From positions 1,550,001 to 1,614,000 of the forward strand of contig NZ_CP046027.1 of assembly GCF_009671065.1 (NCBI RefSeq): 64,000 bases of DNA, written 5' to 3'. The notes under the pieces were generated by a model. It was given only the letters and a program-made list of their open reading frames with translations. It searched no databases and was not told where the DNA came from. This document shows, in pieces, positions 34,079 through 42,887 of this stretch; position 1 is the stretch's first letter, and each line of letters starts with the position of its first letter. The position numbers and the translations under genes were made by a program. This DNA is from Neisseria brasiliensis (GTDB taxonomy: Bacteria > Pseudomonadota > Gammaproteobacteria > Burkholderiales > Neisseriaceae).

Positions 34079-35154
34079 TTACATTCGCATTTCAAGTGCA
34101 ACGCTCAAATGCCATTGGCAAGGGCTGCTGAAAACAGATCACCCGGTGTCTCATAGTCCAATGTCTTTCTCGGTCGGCGGTTAAGGGCCTCCTCAACCGC
34201 TTTAATCTTTTTAGCACCCAGTTTCCTAAAATCCGTCCCCTTTGGGAAGTATTGTCTGATCAGCCCGTTGGTATTCTCCACCAAGCCTTTTTCCCAAGAA
34301 TGGTATGGACGGCAGAAGTAAGTTTCCGCACCCAGGGCTTTGGCAAAGGTTTTATGTCGGTAAAACTCTTTACCGTTATCCAAAGTAATCGTTTGAATGA
34401 TATCTTTAAACGGCTTCAATGCCCGAATCACTACCCGGGCTACATCTTCTGCTTTGAAATTGCTGATTTTGCGGATAACGACAAATTTGGTTTTTCTTTC
34501 AACAGCAACCACCAGTCCGCTTTTTTGATCTTTACCGACAATGGTGTCCATCTCGAAATCGCCGACCCGCTCTTTTTGATCGACAATGGCAGGTCTGTGT
34601 TCAATGTCGGTTCTGTCCGGTACGCTGCCTTTTGTCCATGCACCGCTGCCGTATTTTCTGCGGTAGGGTTTGGAAACGATACGCAGATGGGTGTACAGGT
34701 CGCCGCCGTTTTGACGGTCTTTGGCGAGATAGCGGTAAAGGGTGCTGTGGTGCAGTTTGATGTGTTGATGTTTCAGCAGGTAGCCGCAGACTTGTTCGGG
34801 GCTGTATTTTTGGGTAATCAGTTTGTTAACAGTCTGTTTGACGGCAGTAGTCAGTTTGGTTGGCTTTTTGTTTTTCTTTTTAACTTCGCTTTGCTGTTGT
34901 GCTTTTCGGTAACAGTAGGTTCCGTTGACGGAATGCCGTCTGATTTCCCGACTGACGGTGGCGGGATGACAACCGATGTTCTGTGCGATTTGGTTTAGGG
35001 GTAGGTTGCGGTAATGTCTGGAAATGTAGTATCTTTGGTGTGAGGTCAGTTGTGTGTAGGCCATATTGCAATCTTTCTTGTCAGGAAAGGCAGTATACTA
35101 CCGCATACTGGCCTTTTCTGTTATTGGAAATTGCACTTGTTAGGCGAATGTAAG
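34079..35154 (-). mobile_element. IS30-family insertion sequence
   Basis: The element of about 1.08 kb has one transposase gene and imperfect terminal inverted repeats: left TTACATTCGCATTTCAAGTG, right (complement) TTACATTCGCCTAACAAGTG, with three differences over the 20 bases. GGCC lies on both outer sides and could include a 3-4 bp target duplication. The exact ends are uncertain by 2-3 bases because the flanks also match. Resembles IS1655-like elements of Neisseria. It sits exactly at the foot of a terminator stem. Confidence 0.85.
34105..35064 (-). CDS. IS30-family transposase
   Basis: This 319-residue DDE transposase has two N-terminal helix-turn-helix regions (QRYYISRHYRNLPLNQIAQ; IGCHPATVSREIRRHSVN, about residues 30-47) that read the IS ends. 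The catalytic triad is visible: Asp in GDFEMDTIVGKDQKSG (about 171), Asp in ITLDNGKEF (about 226), and Glu in KGLVENTNGLIRQYFPKGT (about 262). The C-terminal segment AVEEALNRRPRKTLDYETP is the family signature. The frame is open from end to end and no key residue is missing, so it is probably active. A changed uptake sequence (GCCGTCTGAT) lies in the gene. Confidence 0.95.
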   Translation of the reverse strand: MAYTQLTSHQRYYISRHYRNLPLNQIAQNIGCHPATVSREIRRHSVNGTYCYRKAQQQSEVKKKNKKPTKLTTAVKQTVNKLITQKYSPEQVCGYLLKHQHIKLHHSTLYRYLAKDRQNGGDLYTHLRIVSKPYRRKYGSGAWTKGSVPDRTDIEHRPAIVDQKERVGDFEMDTIVGKDQKSGLVVAVERKTKFVVIRKISNFKAEDVARVVIRALKPFKDIIQTITLDNGKEFYRHKTFAKALGAETYFCRPYHSWEKGLVENTNGLIRQYFPKGTDFRKLGAKKIKAVEEALNRRPRKTLDYETPGDLFSAALANGI

Positions 35155-35174
35155 GGCCTTTTTAATTGAATCTG

Positions 35175-36062
35175 TTAACGCTTCACGCCACTTAAGCGCG
35201 CCCAGCCTTCATCAATTTCGGCAGGCTCGATGTCGAACCATTGGCCGTAGATTTCGCTTAATTCTTCTACTTGCTCGTCTAACAAGCCCGATAAAATAAT
35301 GCGCCCGCCCGATTTGGTGCGGCCGGCCAGCATTTCGCCAAGCATACGCAAAGGATTCGCCAAAATATTAGCTACCACCACATCAAACTGGCCTTCAGGC
35401 ACGGCATCTGGTAGATAGAATTGGGCTTGAACATTGTTTTGGTCGGCATTGGCTTTGCTGGCGCGGATGGCTTGCTCGTCAATATCCACACCCACTGCCG
35501 AGCCGGCACCCAGTTTCAAGGCGGCAATCGCCAAAATGCCTGAGCCGCAGCCGTAATCCAACACGCTTTCACCGCCTTTTAATTGTGCGTCCAGCCATTG
35601 TAAACACAAGCGGGTGGTCGGGTGGCTGCCGGTACCAAAAGCCAAGCCGGGGTCGAGTTGCAGATTAACGGCGTTTTCATCGGGCGCGTCGTGCCAAGAA
35701 GGGGTAATCCACAGGCGCTCGGAAATCTGAATCGGGTCGAACTGGGCTTGGGTTAAGCGCACCCAGTCTTGGTCTTCCAAGATTTCGGTGGTGTAGTGTA
35801 AGTCGGTTAAACCACATTCTTGTGCGGCGTTTTGAATCACCGCAGCCGCATCGTCGTCTTCGCCAAACAGGGCAATCACTTTGCTTTGCTGCCAAATTTG
35901 CTCGGTCGGCATGCCCGGTTCGCCGAAAATGGCCTGTTCGTTTTCGGTGCCGGCGTAGGCATCTTCAATCGCTGCGGAAAGCGCACCGTGCTCCATCAAC
36001 GCATCGGCCAATGGCTCGGCAACGGTGTCTTTCACGGCAAGGGTAATTTGTTGGTATGACAT
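35175..36062 (-). CDS. prmA: Ribosomal protein L11 methyltransferase
   Basis: This 295-residue SAM-dependent enzyme trimethylates ribosomal protein L11. It has the small N-terminal substrate-recognition domain (residues 1-60), a linker, and a Rossmann methyltransferase with motif I VLDYGCGSGILAIAALKLGA (about residue 165), VGVDIDEQAI (motif II), and the catalytic NILANPL (about 238). Length matches E. coli PrmA (293). The gene ends close to the IS30 element, whose insertion displaced its shared terminator. Upstream is a pair of uptake sequences (36083-36120). Confidence 0.95.
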   Translation of the reverse strand: MSYQQITLAVKDTVAEPLADALMEHGALSAAIEDAYAGTENEQAIFGEPGMPTEQIWQQSKVIALFGEDDDAAAVIQNAAQECGLTDLHYTTEILEDQDWVRLTQAQFDPIQISERLWITPSWHDAPDENAVNLQLDPGLAFGTGSHPTTRLCLQWLDAQLKGGESVLDYGCGSGILAIAALKLGAGSAVGVDIDEQAIRASKANADQNNVQAQFYLPDAVPEGQFDVVVANILANPLRMLGEMLAGRTKSGGRIILSGLLDEQVEELSEIYGQWFDIEPAEIDEGWARLSGVKR

Positions 36063-36082
36063 AATTGGTCTCTATCAGAATA

Positions 36083-36120
36083 TAGGCCGTCTGAAACGGT
36101 AGAAACATTTTCAGACGGCA
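36083..36120. repeat. Paired uptake sequences upstream of prmA
   Basis: TAGGCCGTCTGAAAC and TTTTCAGACGGCA are inverted 21 nt before the prmA start, followed after 45 bp by the accC terminator pair. This one ends no gene and lies in the probable prmA leader. Confidence 0.65.
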
Positions 36121-36163
36121 ATGAATGAAATAGGTTTATTGTAACGGATGCGCGTGGATTGAA

Positions 36164-36211
36164 AAAGGCCGTCTGAAAGATAGGGCAGCTTCCCTTCGTT
36201 TCAGACGGCCT
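36164..36211 (-). terminator. Paired uptake-sequence terminator after accC
   Basis: AAAAGGCCGTCTGAAAG and TTTCAGACGGCCTTG are inverted around a loop of about 20 nt, 15 bp past the accC stop. Confidence 0.78.
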
Positions 36212-36225
36212 TGATGATGATCCGC

Positions 36226-37590
36226 TTATTTATCAGCCAATTCGGCTTTGCGTTGCTCCAACCATTTTTCTAAATAGTGGATGCTCACGCCGCCTTGGGC
36301 AAAGCCTTCGTCTTTGAACAAATCGCGGTGCAGCGGGGTATTGGTTTTGATGCCGGTCACGGCCAATTCGGCTAGTGCCACGCGCATTTTCGCCATGGCT
36401 TGTGCACGATCTTTGCCGACCACGCAGATTTTACCGATCAAGCTGTCGTAAAACGGCGGGATGCGGTAGCCTTGGTAGATGTGGCTGTCCACGCGGATGC
36501 CCAAGCCGCCCGGTAAGTGGCAGCTTTCAATCAAGCCAGGGCTTGGGATGAAATTATAAGGGTCTTCAGCATTGATACGGCACTCAAAGGCGTGGCCTTC
36601 GATTTGGATGTCGTCTTGAGTATATTGCAACGGCAGGCCGCTGGCAATGCGGATTTGCTCTTGCACGATGTCCACGCCGGTAATCAGCTCGGTGACAGGG
36701 TGCTCAACCTGAACGCGGGTGTTCATCTCAATAAAGAAGAATTCGCCGTCTTCATACAAGAATTCAAACGTACCCGCGCCGCGATAACCAATGCGTTTGC
36801 AGGCATCGGCACAAGCTTGGCCGATTTTGGCGCGCTCTTCCGGCGTGATACCCGGTGCAGGTGCTTCTTCGATGACTTTTTGGTGGCGGCGTTGCAAAGA
36901 ACAATCGCGCTCGGCCAAATAAATCGCATTGCCGTGTTCGTCGGCCAATACTTGGATTTCCACGTGGCGCGGACGTTGCAGGTAGCGTTCCATATACACC
37001 ATCGGATTGCCGAATGCGGCACCGGCTTCGGTTTTGGTCATTTCCACCGAGCGAATTAGGTCTTCTTTTTTCTCGACCACACGCATACCGCGACCGCCGC
37101 CGCCGCCCGATGCTTTGATGATTACCGGAAAACCGACCTTATCGGCGATTTTGAGGATTTCTTCGTCATCGTCAGGCAAAGCGCCGTCTGAACCCGGTAC
37201 GCAAGGCACGCCGGCTTCAATCATGGCGTGTTTGGCAGATACTTTGTCGCCCATCAGGCGGATGGTGCCGGCTTTCGGGCCGATAAAGGTGAAGCCGGAT
37301 TGCTCGACTTGTTCAGCAAAATTGGCATTTTCCGCCAAAAAGCCGTAGCCTGGGTGAATGCCGTCGGCGCCGGTCACTTCGGCAGCGGCAATCAGAGCAG
37401 GGATATTCAGGTAGCTTTGTGCAGAGTTGGCAGGGCCAATGCACACTGATTCGTCGGCCAATTTAACGTGCAGGCTGTCTTTGTCGGCTTCGGAATGCAC
37501 GGCAACGGTGGCGATGCCCATTTCACGGCAGGCACGCAGCACGCGCAAGGCGATTTCACCGCGGTTGGCGATTAATACTTTGTTCAACAT
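36226..37590 (-). CDS. accC: Acetyl-CoA carboxylase, biotin carboxylase subunit
   Basis: This 454-residue ATP-grasp enzyme carboxylates the biotin on AccB, the first half-reaction of fatty-acid synthesis. It opens MLNKVLIANRGEIALRVLRA. It has the glycine-rich ATP loop KASGGGGGRGMRVV (about residue 159), the biotin carboxylase signatures YLAERDCSLQRRHQKVIEEAP (about 229, in parts) and FIEMNTRVQVEHPVTE (about 285). Length is normal. I chose the ATG at 37590 with CAGGA upstream; a start ten codons earlier would add MPSEKYRKII, which is not family sequence. It follows accB at 123 bp with uptake sequences between. Confidence 0.96.
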   Translation of the reverse strand: MLNKVLIANRGEIALRVLRACREMGIATVAVHSEADKDSLHVKLADESVCIGPANSAQSYLNIPALIAAAEVTGADGIHPGYGFLAENANFAEQVEQSGFTFIGPKAGTIRLMGDKVSAKHAMIEAGVPCVPGSDGALPDDDEEILKIADKVGFPVIIKASGGGGGRGMRVVEKKEDLIRSVEMTKTEAGAAFGNPMVYMERYLQRPRHVEIQVLADEHGNAIYLAERDCSLQRRHQKVIEEAPAPGITPEERAKIGQACADACKRIGYRGAGTFEFLYEDGEFFFIEMNTRVQVEHPVTELITGVDIVQEQIRIASGLPLQYTQDDIQIEGHAFECRINAEDPYNFIPSPGLIESCHLPGGLGIRVDSHIYQGYRIPPFYDSLIGKICVVGKDRAQAMAKMRVALAELAVTGIKTNTPLHRDLFKDEGFAQGGVSIHYLEKWLEQRKAELADK

Positions 37591-37671
37591 AATGATTTTC
37601 CTGTATTTTTCAGATGGCATTTTAAAACAAACATGCCGTCTGAAAATGTTTATGCTTCAAATGTTCCGAAA

Positions 37672-37707
37672 AGTTTCAGACGGCCTATTTTTATCAGGCC
37701 GTCTGAA
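37672..37707 (-). repeat. Paired uptake sequences between accB and accC
   Basis: TTTCAGACGGCCTA and CAGGCCGTCTGAAC are inverted in the accB-accC gap, with an extra AT-type copy at about 37631. As accB and accC are normally co-transcribed, this stem would sit inside the operon and may act as a leaky terminator. Confidence 0.65.
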
Positions 37708-37713
37708 CGCGGA

Positions 37714-38166
37714 TTATTCGATGATAAACAACGGTTCGCCAAATTCCACAGGGGTGGCGTTTTCCACCAGAATTTCTTTGATTACGCCTGATTTCTCAGC
37801 TTCGATCTCGTTCATCAGCTTCATGGCTTCGATGATGCACAGGGTGTCACCGGCTTTCACGCTTTGGCCGACTTCGACAAACGGCTTGGCGTTCGGGCCA
37901 GGGGCGCGGTAGAAAGTGCCGACCATTGGTGATTTTTGGGCATCAGCCAAATTGCGTGCAGGTGCTTCTGCTGCTGGTGCGGCAGCGGCAGCCGGCGCAG
38001 CAGCCACAGCGGTAGGTGCGGCAACCGGAGCCGGGGCATAAACAGGCGCCGGAGCGGCGGTAGCACGGGTAATACGGACTTTTTCTTCGCCTTCGGTTAC
38101 TTCGATTTCGGCGATACCGGATTCTTCAACTAAATCAATCAGTTTTTTCAGTTTGCGCAAATCCAT
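37714..38166 (-). CDS. accB: Acetyl-CoA carboxylase, biotin carboxyl carrier protein
   Basis: This 150-residue protein carries the biotin that shuttles CO2 between AccC and the carboxyltransferase. The N-terminal part is MDLRKLKKLIDLVEESGIAEIEV. A flexible Ala/Pro-rich linker follows (residues 34-70). The biotinyl domain has the acceptor lysine in CIIEAMKLMNEIEAE (about residue 116). The C-terminus VEFGEPLFIIE is typical. Length fits (E. coli 156). It lies upstream of accC in the same orientation, the usual accBC order. Its promoter should lie in the 354-bp gap shared with divergent queA. Confidence 0.96.
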   Translation of the reverse strand: MDLRKLKKLIDLVEESGIAEIEVTEGEEKVRITRATAAPAPVYAPAPVAAPTAVAAAPAAAAAPAAEAPARNLADAQKSPMVGTFYRAPGPNAKPFVEVGQSVKAGDTLCIIEAMKLMNEIEAEKSGVIKEILVENATPVEFGEPLFIIE

Positions 38167-38520
38167 TTTGGTTCCTTATCGAGACGGTCTGTTGCAGAGC
38201 CGTGTTACGTTACATAGTGATGTTGAATCAGGTTGTGTTTGCCCGTTATCCATCTGCGGCAACGGACAAAAGAAATAGGGAATGTGTCAGCCGTAGCCGG
38301 AATTTAACTAAGCTATTTTCCCGAAGTTACAGCAAAATGTCTAGCAAAATATCGAAAAATCGCTCATTTTGGCGTTAAATGGCAAAAATCGAAAGCGGAA
38401 GCAAGATGAGTTTGTTAACAAGAGTATATATTCTAATCAGTTGGTTTCATAAGAAAACAGGCCGTCTGAAAAGAAGAAATATGCGTATAATAACGGCTGT
38501 TTTGGATTGTGAAAAAAATC
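38167..38520. promoter_or_regulatory. Divergent accB/queA intergenic region
   Basis: This non-coding gap of about 350 bp lies between two divergent genes. A TATAAT at 38486-38491, about 30 nt before the queA start, is a reasonable -10 box, although the matching -35 box falls on an uptake sequence (about 38460-38470) and is poor. The accB side (38167-38340) is GC-moderate with no clear box. Several short A/T-rich repeats (AGCAAAAT, twice near 38332 and 38342) lie in the middle. No open frame of note. Confidence 0.45.
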
Positions 38521-39558
38521 ATGGATATTGCTGATTTTGACTTTGAATTACCTGAAAAATTAATCGCGCAACACCCGCCTGAAGTGCGCGGCAGCAGCCG
38601 TTTGCTGGTGGCTTTGCCCGATATGCCGCTCAAAGATGCGCATTTTGCCGATTTGCCTGATTATGTCGGACGCGGCGATGTGCTGGTGTTTAACAACACC
38701 AAAGTGATTAAAGCACGCTTGTTTGGCCAAAAAGCCAGCGGCGGCAAAATTGAAGCACTGATTGAACGTGTTTTAGACGAACATACCGCTTTAGCGCATG
38801 TGCGTTCGTCAAAATCACCCAAGCCAGGAACGGAGCTGATTTTTGAAGGCGGCATTAATGCGGTGATGGTTGAACGGCAGGAAGAATTGTTCTGCCTGCG
38901 ATTTGACGGCACGCAAACGGTTTATGAATTATTGGAGCAAAACGGCCATTTGCCTTTGCCGCCTTATATTGAACGGGCGGCGGATGATAAAGACGACAGC
39001 CGCTATCAAACGGTTTATGCCAAGCATCAGGGCGCAGTTGCCGCGCCGACGGCCGGTTTGCATTTTACCGATGAGCTGTTGGCTGCGTTGAAAGCCAAAG
39101 GCGTGGAAATGGCGGAAGTGACCTTGCATGTGGGCGCGGGCACGTTCCAGCCTGTTCGCGTGGATAATATTGCCGATCATAAAATGCACAGCGAATGGTT
39201 TGAGGTGCCGTCTGAAACAGTTGCAGCAATTGAAGCAGCCAAAGCACGTGGTAATCGGGTGTGGTCGATCGGCACCACGTCGATGCGGGCATTGGAATCT
39301 GCTGCGCGGGAAACAGGCCGTCTGAAAGCCGGACAGGGCGATACCGATATTTTTATTACCCCGGGCTATCGCTTCAAAGTGGTTGACCGCTTGATTACCA
39401 ATTTCCATTTGCCGAAATCAACGCTGCTGATGCTGGTGAGTGCATTGTCGGGTATGCAGCATATCCGTGATGTGTATCAACATGCGGTTGAGCAGGAATA
39501 CCGTTTTTTCAGCTATGGCGATGCGATGATTTTGGGGCGCGTTGAGCATACGGACTGA
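38521..39558 (+). CDS. queA: tRNA preQ1(34) S-adenosylmethionine ribosyltransferase-isomerase
   Basis: This 345-residue enzyme transfers the ribosyl part of SAM to preQ1 in tRNA, the next-to-last step of queuosine synthesis. Hallmarks are DFDFELPEKLIAQHPPEVRGSSRLL at the N-terminus (residues 5-29, in parts LPEKLIAQHPPEVRGSSRL), the long QueA-specific PTAGLHFTDELLAALKAKGVE (about 180), VGAGTFQPVRVDNI, and FITPGYRFKVVDRLITNFHLP near 280. I chose ATG 38521 because family members start here; a GTG four codons earlier adds MKKI. Several uptake sequences are embedded. Monocistronic. Confidence 0.95.
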   Translation: MDIADFDFELPEKLIAQHPPEVRGSSRLLVALPDMPLKDAHFADLPDYVGRGDVLVFNNTKVIKARLFGQKASGGKIEALIERVLDEHTALAHVRSSKSPKPGTELIFEGGINAVMVERQEELFCLRFDGTQTVYELLEQNGHLPLPPYIERAADDKDDSRYQTVYAKHQGAVAAPTAGLHFTDELLAALKAKGVEMAEVTLHVGAGTFQPVRVDNIADHKMHSEWFEVPSETVAAIEAAKARGNRVWSIGTTSMRALESAARETGRLKAGQGDTDIFITPGYRFKVVDRLITNFHLPKSTLLMLVSALSGMQHIRDVYQHAVEQEYRFFSYGDAMILGRVEHTD

Positions 39559-39662
39559 AAATGCCGCTCCGTATGATTGATGGTTCATTCGTATTGTGCG
39601 CCATTCATCTAAAATCGGCTTGGTTTCTGATCAGTTTTCAATAAGCCCGCAGATGGAGGGAA

Positions 39663-39711
39663 AAGCCGTCTGAACATAAACGGCAATTGCTGAGTTTTAA
39701 TGTTCAGACGG
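39663..39711. terminator. Paired uptake-sequence terminator between queA and the glycan cluster
   Basis: GCCGTCTGAACAT and ATGTTCAGACGG are inverted over about 49 bp and lie between converging transcripts. The arms lack the usual AGG extension on one side. Confidence 0.7.
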
Positions 39712-39712
39712 T

Positions 39713-41605
39713 TTATTTATGCGGTAACCAAGTGAGGTCACAAATATCATCTTTGGGATGAAAGCCGATTGGGGCTTCCATTAAAAGAGCACGAAGAGAG
39801 GGGTGATCCATGTCCCGACAGGCAGATTCCATGCGTGTCAGGATATCGGATAATTGCGCCCAAGATAACATGATTTCATTAGCAGTCATGATGCGGGGGT
39901 GAGAGGTTTTTTGTACTTCATCACTGATCAGCAGTTCTTCATACAGCTTTTCACCCGGACGTAAACCAGTAATTTTGATGGCAATGTCACCTTCAGGGTG
40001 TAAGGTATCTTTAATCTTCAATCCGCTCAGATTAATCATTTGCTTGGCAAGGTCAATGATTTTGACTGATTCGCCCATGTCCAACACAAACACATCACCG
40101 CCTTTGCCCATTGCCCCTGCCTGAATCACCAGTTGTGCTGCTTCCGGGATGGTCATGAAGTAGCGGGTAATATCTTGGTGCGTGAGGGTAATCGGGCCGC
40201 CGGCTGCAATTTGTTTCTCAAATACAGGTACCACTGAGCCGGATGAACCCAATACGTTTCCAAAACGCACCATACAGAAACGGGTATGCTGGTTTGGTTC
40301 GGCAGCCAAAGCTTGCAGGCATAGTTCGGCCATGCGTTTGCTGGCCCCCATGGTGTTGGTCGGACGCACGGCTTTGTCGGTTGAAATCAGAACGAAAGTA
40401 TCGACCTTGGCTTCAATTGCTGCTTGTGCGCAGAAGAGTGTGCCGAAAATATTATTTTGAATGCCTTCGATGGTATTGAATTCAACCATCGGCACATGCT
40501 TATATGCTGCAGCATGGTAAACGGTTTCGACTTGGTAGGCGCGCATGATGCTTAACAGGCGCTCTTTGTTTTGTACTGAGCCCAATAGCGGTAGTATTTC
40601 AACAGGAGAGCCGGTTTCTTTTTGTTTTTCATTGAGTTCTTGATGGATGTTATATAAAGAAAACTCAGATAGTTCAAGCAGCAATAATTTAGTGGGCGCG
40701 CACTGTAAAATCTGTCGGCATAACTCCGAACCAATCGAACCGCCGGCACCGGTGACCATGACGACTTTGCCGGTAATATCTGCATACATCAATTCAGCGT
40801 GCGGTTCGACAGGATCGCGACCTAATAAATCAACAACTGAGATTTTTTTCAATGAGCCGACATTGATTTTGCCGTCGACCAAATCTTTCATACTGGGAAT
40901 CGTCAAAACTTCACATTTATATTGTTCTAAATGTTTGATAATGGCCTTGCGTTCTTTCTGGGTTGCATGCGGTATGGCCAATAAGATTTTTTCGACACCG
41001 TAACGGCTGATTAGAGATTGGATTTCATGTGGCGCATAAACCGTTAAATCATAAATCATATTATGCTGAATACTTTTGTCGTTATCCACAAAAGCAACTG
41101 CATGGTATTCACGGACTTGTTTGATGGCCTCCAGTAATTGACGTCCCGAACTGCCTGCTCCGTAAATAATAACTGGGCTCATTTTTTTAGTATGGCGTTC
41201 AGATAAGACTGCCCGCAGTGTAATACGTGAGCTGGTGATTAGTACGACAACGAGCAGGAAGTAAACCAGTGGCAATGCAAATGTAAATCTATGCTCAAAA
41301 AACAGGATGCTGGTAAAGAAGATGACAGCTGAAAAAGTACTGCCGGCCATTGCGGTCGTCAATACACGGGTGCTGACATAACGGGTGACTGCACGATAGA
41401 GGCCTAAACGGATAAAAATGGTGATGCTCAGTACCGCGGTTACGAGAAAAGCAGGCCAGTTAATGATGTTGAGCCATTCGTCAGAATGGTTGAATTTCAA
41501 GCTTTGGGTAAACCAAAAAGCAATAAATAGGACGAACAGGTCATAAATGACAAAGAATGCCTTTTTAATGCTGCGGGGTAGAGCTAACAGGGTTTCCAAA
41601 TTCAT
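39713..41605 (-). CDS. pglD: UDP-GlcNAc 4,6-dehydratase (PglD/CapD/FlaA1-like)
   Basis: This 630-residue inner-membrane enzyme begins UDP-diacetamido-trideoxyhexose synthesis by turning UDP-GlcNAc into the 4-keto-6-deoxy sugar. Four membrane helices lie in residues 15-115. A first nucleotide-binding domain contains VIIYGAGSSGRQLLEAI (about 143). A second Rossmann domain contains KVVMVTGAGGSIGSELCRQIL (about 282). The catalytic region has TDKAVRPTNTMGASKRMAE (about 405), where Met replaces the usual Tyr of the SDR triad, as in other 4,6-dehydratases. Length and layout match meningococcal PglD. It is the last gene of the leftward cluster. Confidence 0.92.
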   Translation of the reverse strand: MNLETLLALPRSIKKAFFVIYDLFVLFIAFWFTQSLKFNHSDEWLNIINWPAFLVTAVLSITIFIRLGLYRAVTRYVSTRVLTTAMAGSTFSAVIFFTSILFFEHRFTFALPLVYFLLVVVLITSSRITLRAVLSERHTKKMSPVIIYGAGSSGRQLLEAIKQVREYHAVAFVDNDKSIQHNMIYDLTVYAPHEIQSLISRYGVEKILLAIPHATQKERKAIIKHLEQYKCEVLTIPSMKDLVDGKINVGSLKKISVVDLLGRDPVEPHAELMYADITGKVVMVTGAGGSIGSELCRQILQCAPTKLLLLELSEFSLYNIHQELNEKQKETGSPVEILPLLGSVQNKERLLSIMRAYQVETVYHAAAYKHVPMVEFNTIEGIQNNIFGTLFCAQAAIEAKVDTFVLISTDKAVRPTNTMGASKRMAELCLQALAAEPNQHTRFCMVRFGNVLGSSGSVVPVFEKQIAAGGPITLTHQDITRYFMTIPEAAQLVIQAGAMGKGGDVFVLDMGESVKIIDLAKQMINLSGLKIKDTLHPEGDIAIKITGLRPGEKLYEELLISDEVQKTSHPRIMTANEIMLSWAQLSDILTRMESACRDMDHPSLRALLMEAPIGFHPKDDICDLTWLPHK

Positions 41606-41659
41606 TTTGGTATGTCTAAAGTAAAGATATCAATAAATAAATATTTATGAAATAAATAT

Positions 41660-42835
41660 TTATGCAGTCGCTTCTGCTAAGATTTGTTCAATATTGTGGC
41701 AGCAAAAAGCCATTTCTTCTATAGTTAAAGTTGGGTGTACCAAGAACATCAAGCTGGTTTCGCCCAATTCAACGGCGTTTTTCAAACGTTCTTTCGGGCG
41801 CCACGGCGTGCCTTCAAAGGCTTTTTCCAAATATACTTCCGAGCAGCTGCCTTGATAAGCCGGCACGTTGCGTGCATTCAATTCATTGACAATGCGATCG
41901 CGTGTCCAACCTTCTTTCAAGTTTTCCGGTTTGACGAAAACGTAATATTTGTATTGCGCGTGCTCGATGTAATCAGCGACTTCAACTAAACGGATGCTGC
42001 TGAATTTACGAAATGATTGCGTTAATTGTTCGGCATTGGCTTGACGTTTAGCTGTCCAATCCGGCATGCGTTTGATTTGAATACGTCCGATGACAGCTTG
42101 CATTTCCATCATACGCCAGTTGGTGCCGAAGCACTCATGCAGCCAACGGAAACCCGGTGCATGTTCGCGGTGGTAAACGGCATCGTAGCTTTTGCCGTGG
42201 TCTTTGTACGACCACATTTTGCTCCACAAATCTTTATCGTTGGTGGTAACCATGCCGCCTTCGCCGCCGGTGGTCATGATTTTGTCTTGGCAGAACGACC
42301 ATGCACCGACATGGCCGATAGAGCCGACTGATTTGCCTTTGTATTTGGCGCCGTGTGCTTGCGCGCAATCTTCAATCACCCACAATTTGTGTTCTGCTGC
42401 CAGAGCCATGATGTCGTCCATTTCGGCAGGCATACCGGCCAAATGCACCACGATAATGGCTTTAGTATTCGGTGTCAGTGCGGCTTTAATGGTTTCAGCG
42501 CTGATGTTTTGGCTGTTTAAGTCAACATCGGCAAACACCGGATTGGCGCCCGCAGTGACGATCGAAGAGGCGGAAGCCAAGAAGGTACGTGACGTCACAA
42601 TCACATCATCGCCTGCGCCAATGTCCATGGCTTTGAGTGCAACATCCAATGCCACCGTGCCATTTGATAATGCAATGGCATATTCGGTTCCGATATATTG
42701 GGCAAATTCTTTTTCAAATTCGCGGCATTCGGTGCCGGTCCAATAATTGACTTTGTTTGACAGCAGCACGCGTGATACTGCATCTGCTTCTTCTTGGGTG
42801 AAGCTGGGCCATGGAGAGAGAGAGGTATTAAGCAT
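41660..42835 (-). CDS. pglC: PLP-dependent sugar aminotransferase (PglC-like, DegT family)
   Basis: This 391-residue aminotransferase adds the amino group at C4 of the 4-keto sugar made by PglD. The N-terminus PWPSFTQEEADAVSRVLLSNKVNYWTG is family-typical. The PLP site includes VIEDCAQAHGAKYKG (Asp/Gln pair, about residue 160) and the Schiff-base lysine in FCQDKIMTTGGEGGMVTTN (about 187). The C-terminal LMFLVHPTLT fits PglC. It is 54 bp upstream of pglD. The N-acetyltransferase step, done in meningococcus by the second half of PglB, has no candidate gene in this cluster. Confidence 0.9.
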   Translation of the reverse strand: MLNTSLSPWPSFTQEEADAVSRVLLSNKVNYWTGTECREFEKEFAQYIGTEYAIALSNGTVALDVALKAMDIGAGDDVIVTSRTFLASASSIVTAGANPVFADVDLNSQNISAETIKAALTPNTKAIIVVHLAGMPAEMDDIMALAAEHKLWVIEDCAQAHGAKYKGKSVGSIGHVGAWSFCQDKIMTTGGEGGMVTTNDKDLWSKMWSYKDHGKSYDAVYHREHAPGFRWLHECFGTNWRMMEMQAVIGRIQIKRMPDWTAKRQANAEQLTQSFRKFSSIRLVEVADYIEHAQYKYYVFVKPENLKEGWTRDRIVNELNARNVPAYQGSCSEVYLEKAFEGTPWRPKERLKNAVELGETSLMFLVHPTLTIEEMAFCCHNIEQILAEATA

Positions 42836-42887
42836 TTGCTTTTCCTGAAAAAAAGGCTGGTGGAATTTCTTAAATAAACAGTGCCGA

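Noticed and set aside
34252..34998. 248-codon open frame antisense to the IS30 transposase
   Set aside because: Overlaps an intact DDE transposase; no start signal or domain.
38505..38520. GTG start for queA four codons upstream
   Set aside because: Family members begin at the MDI/MDF position and the added residues MKKI are not conserved; the ATG at 38521 is preferred.
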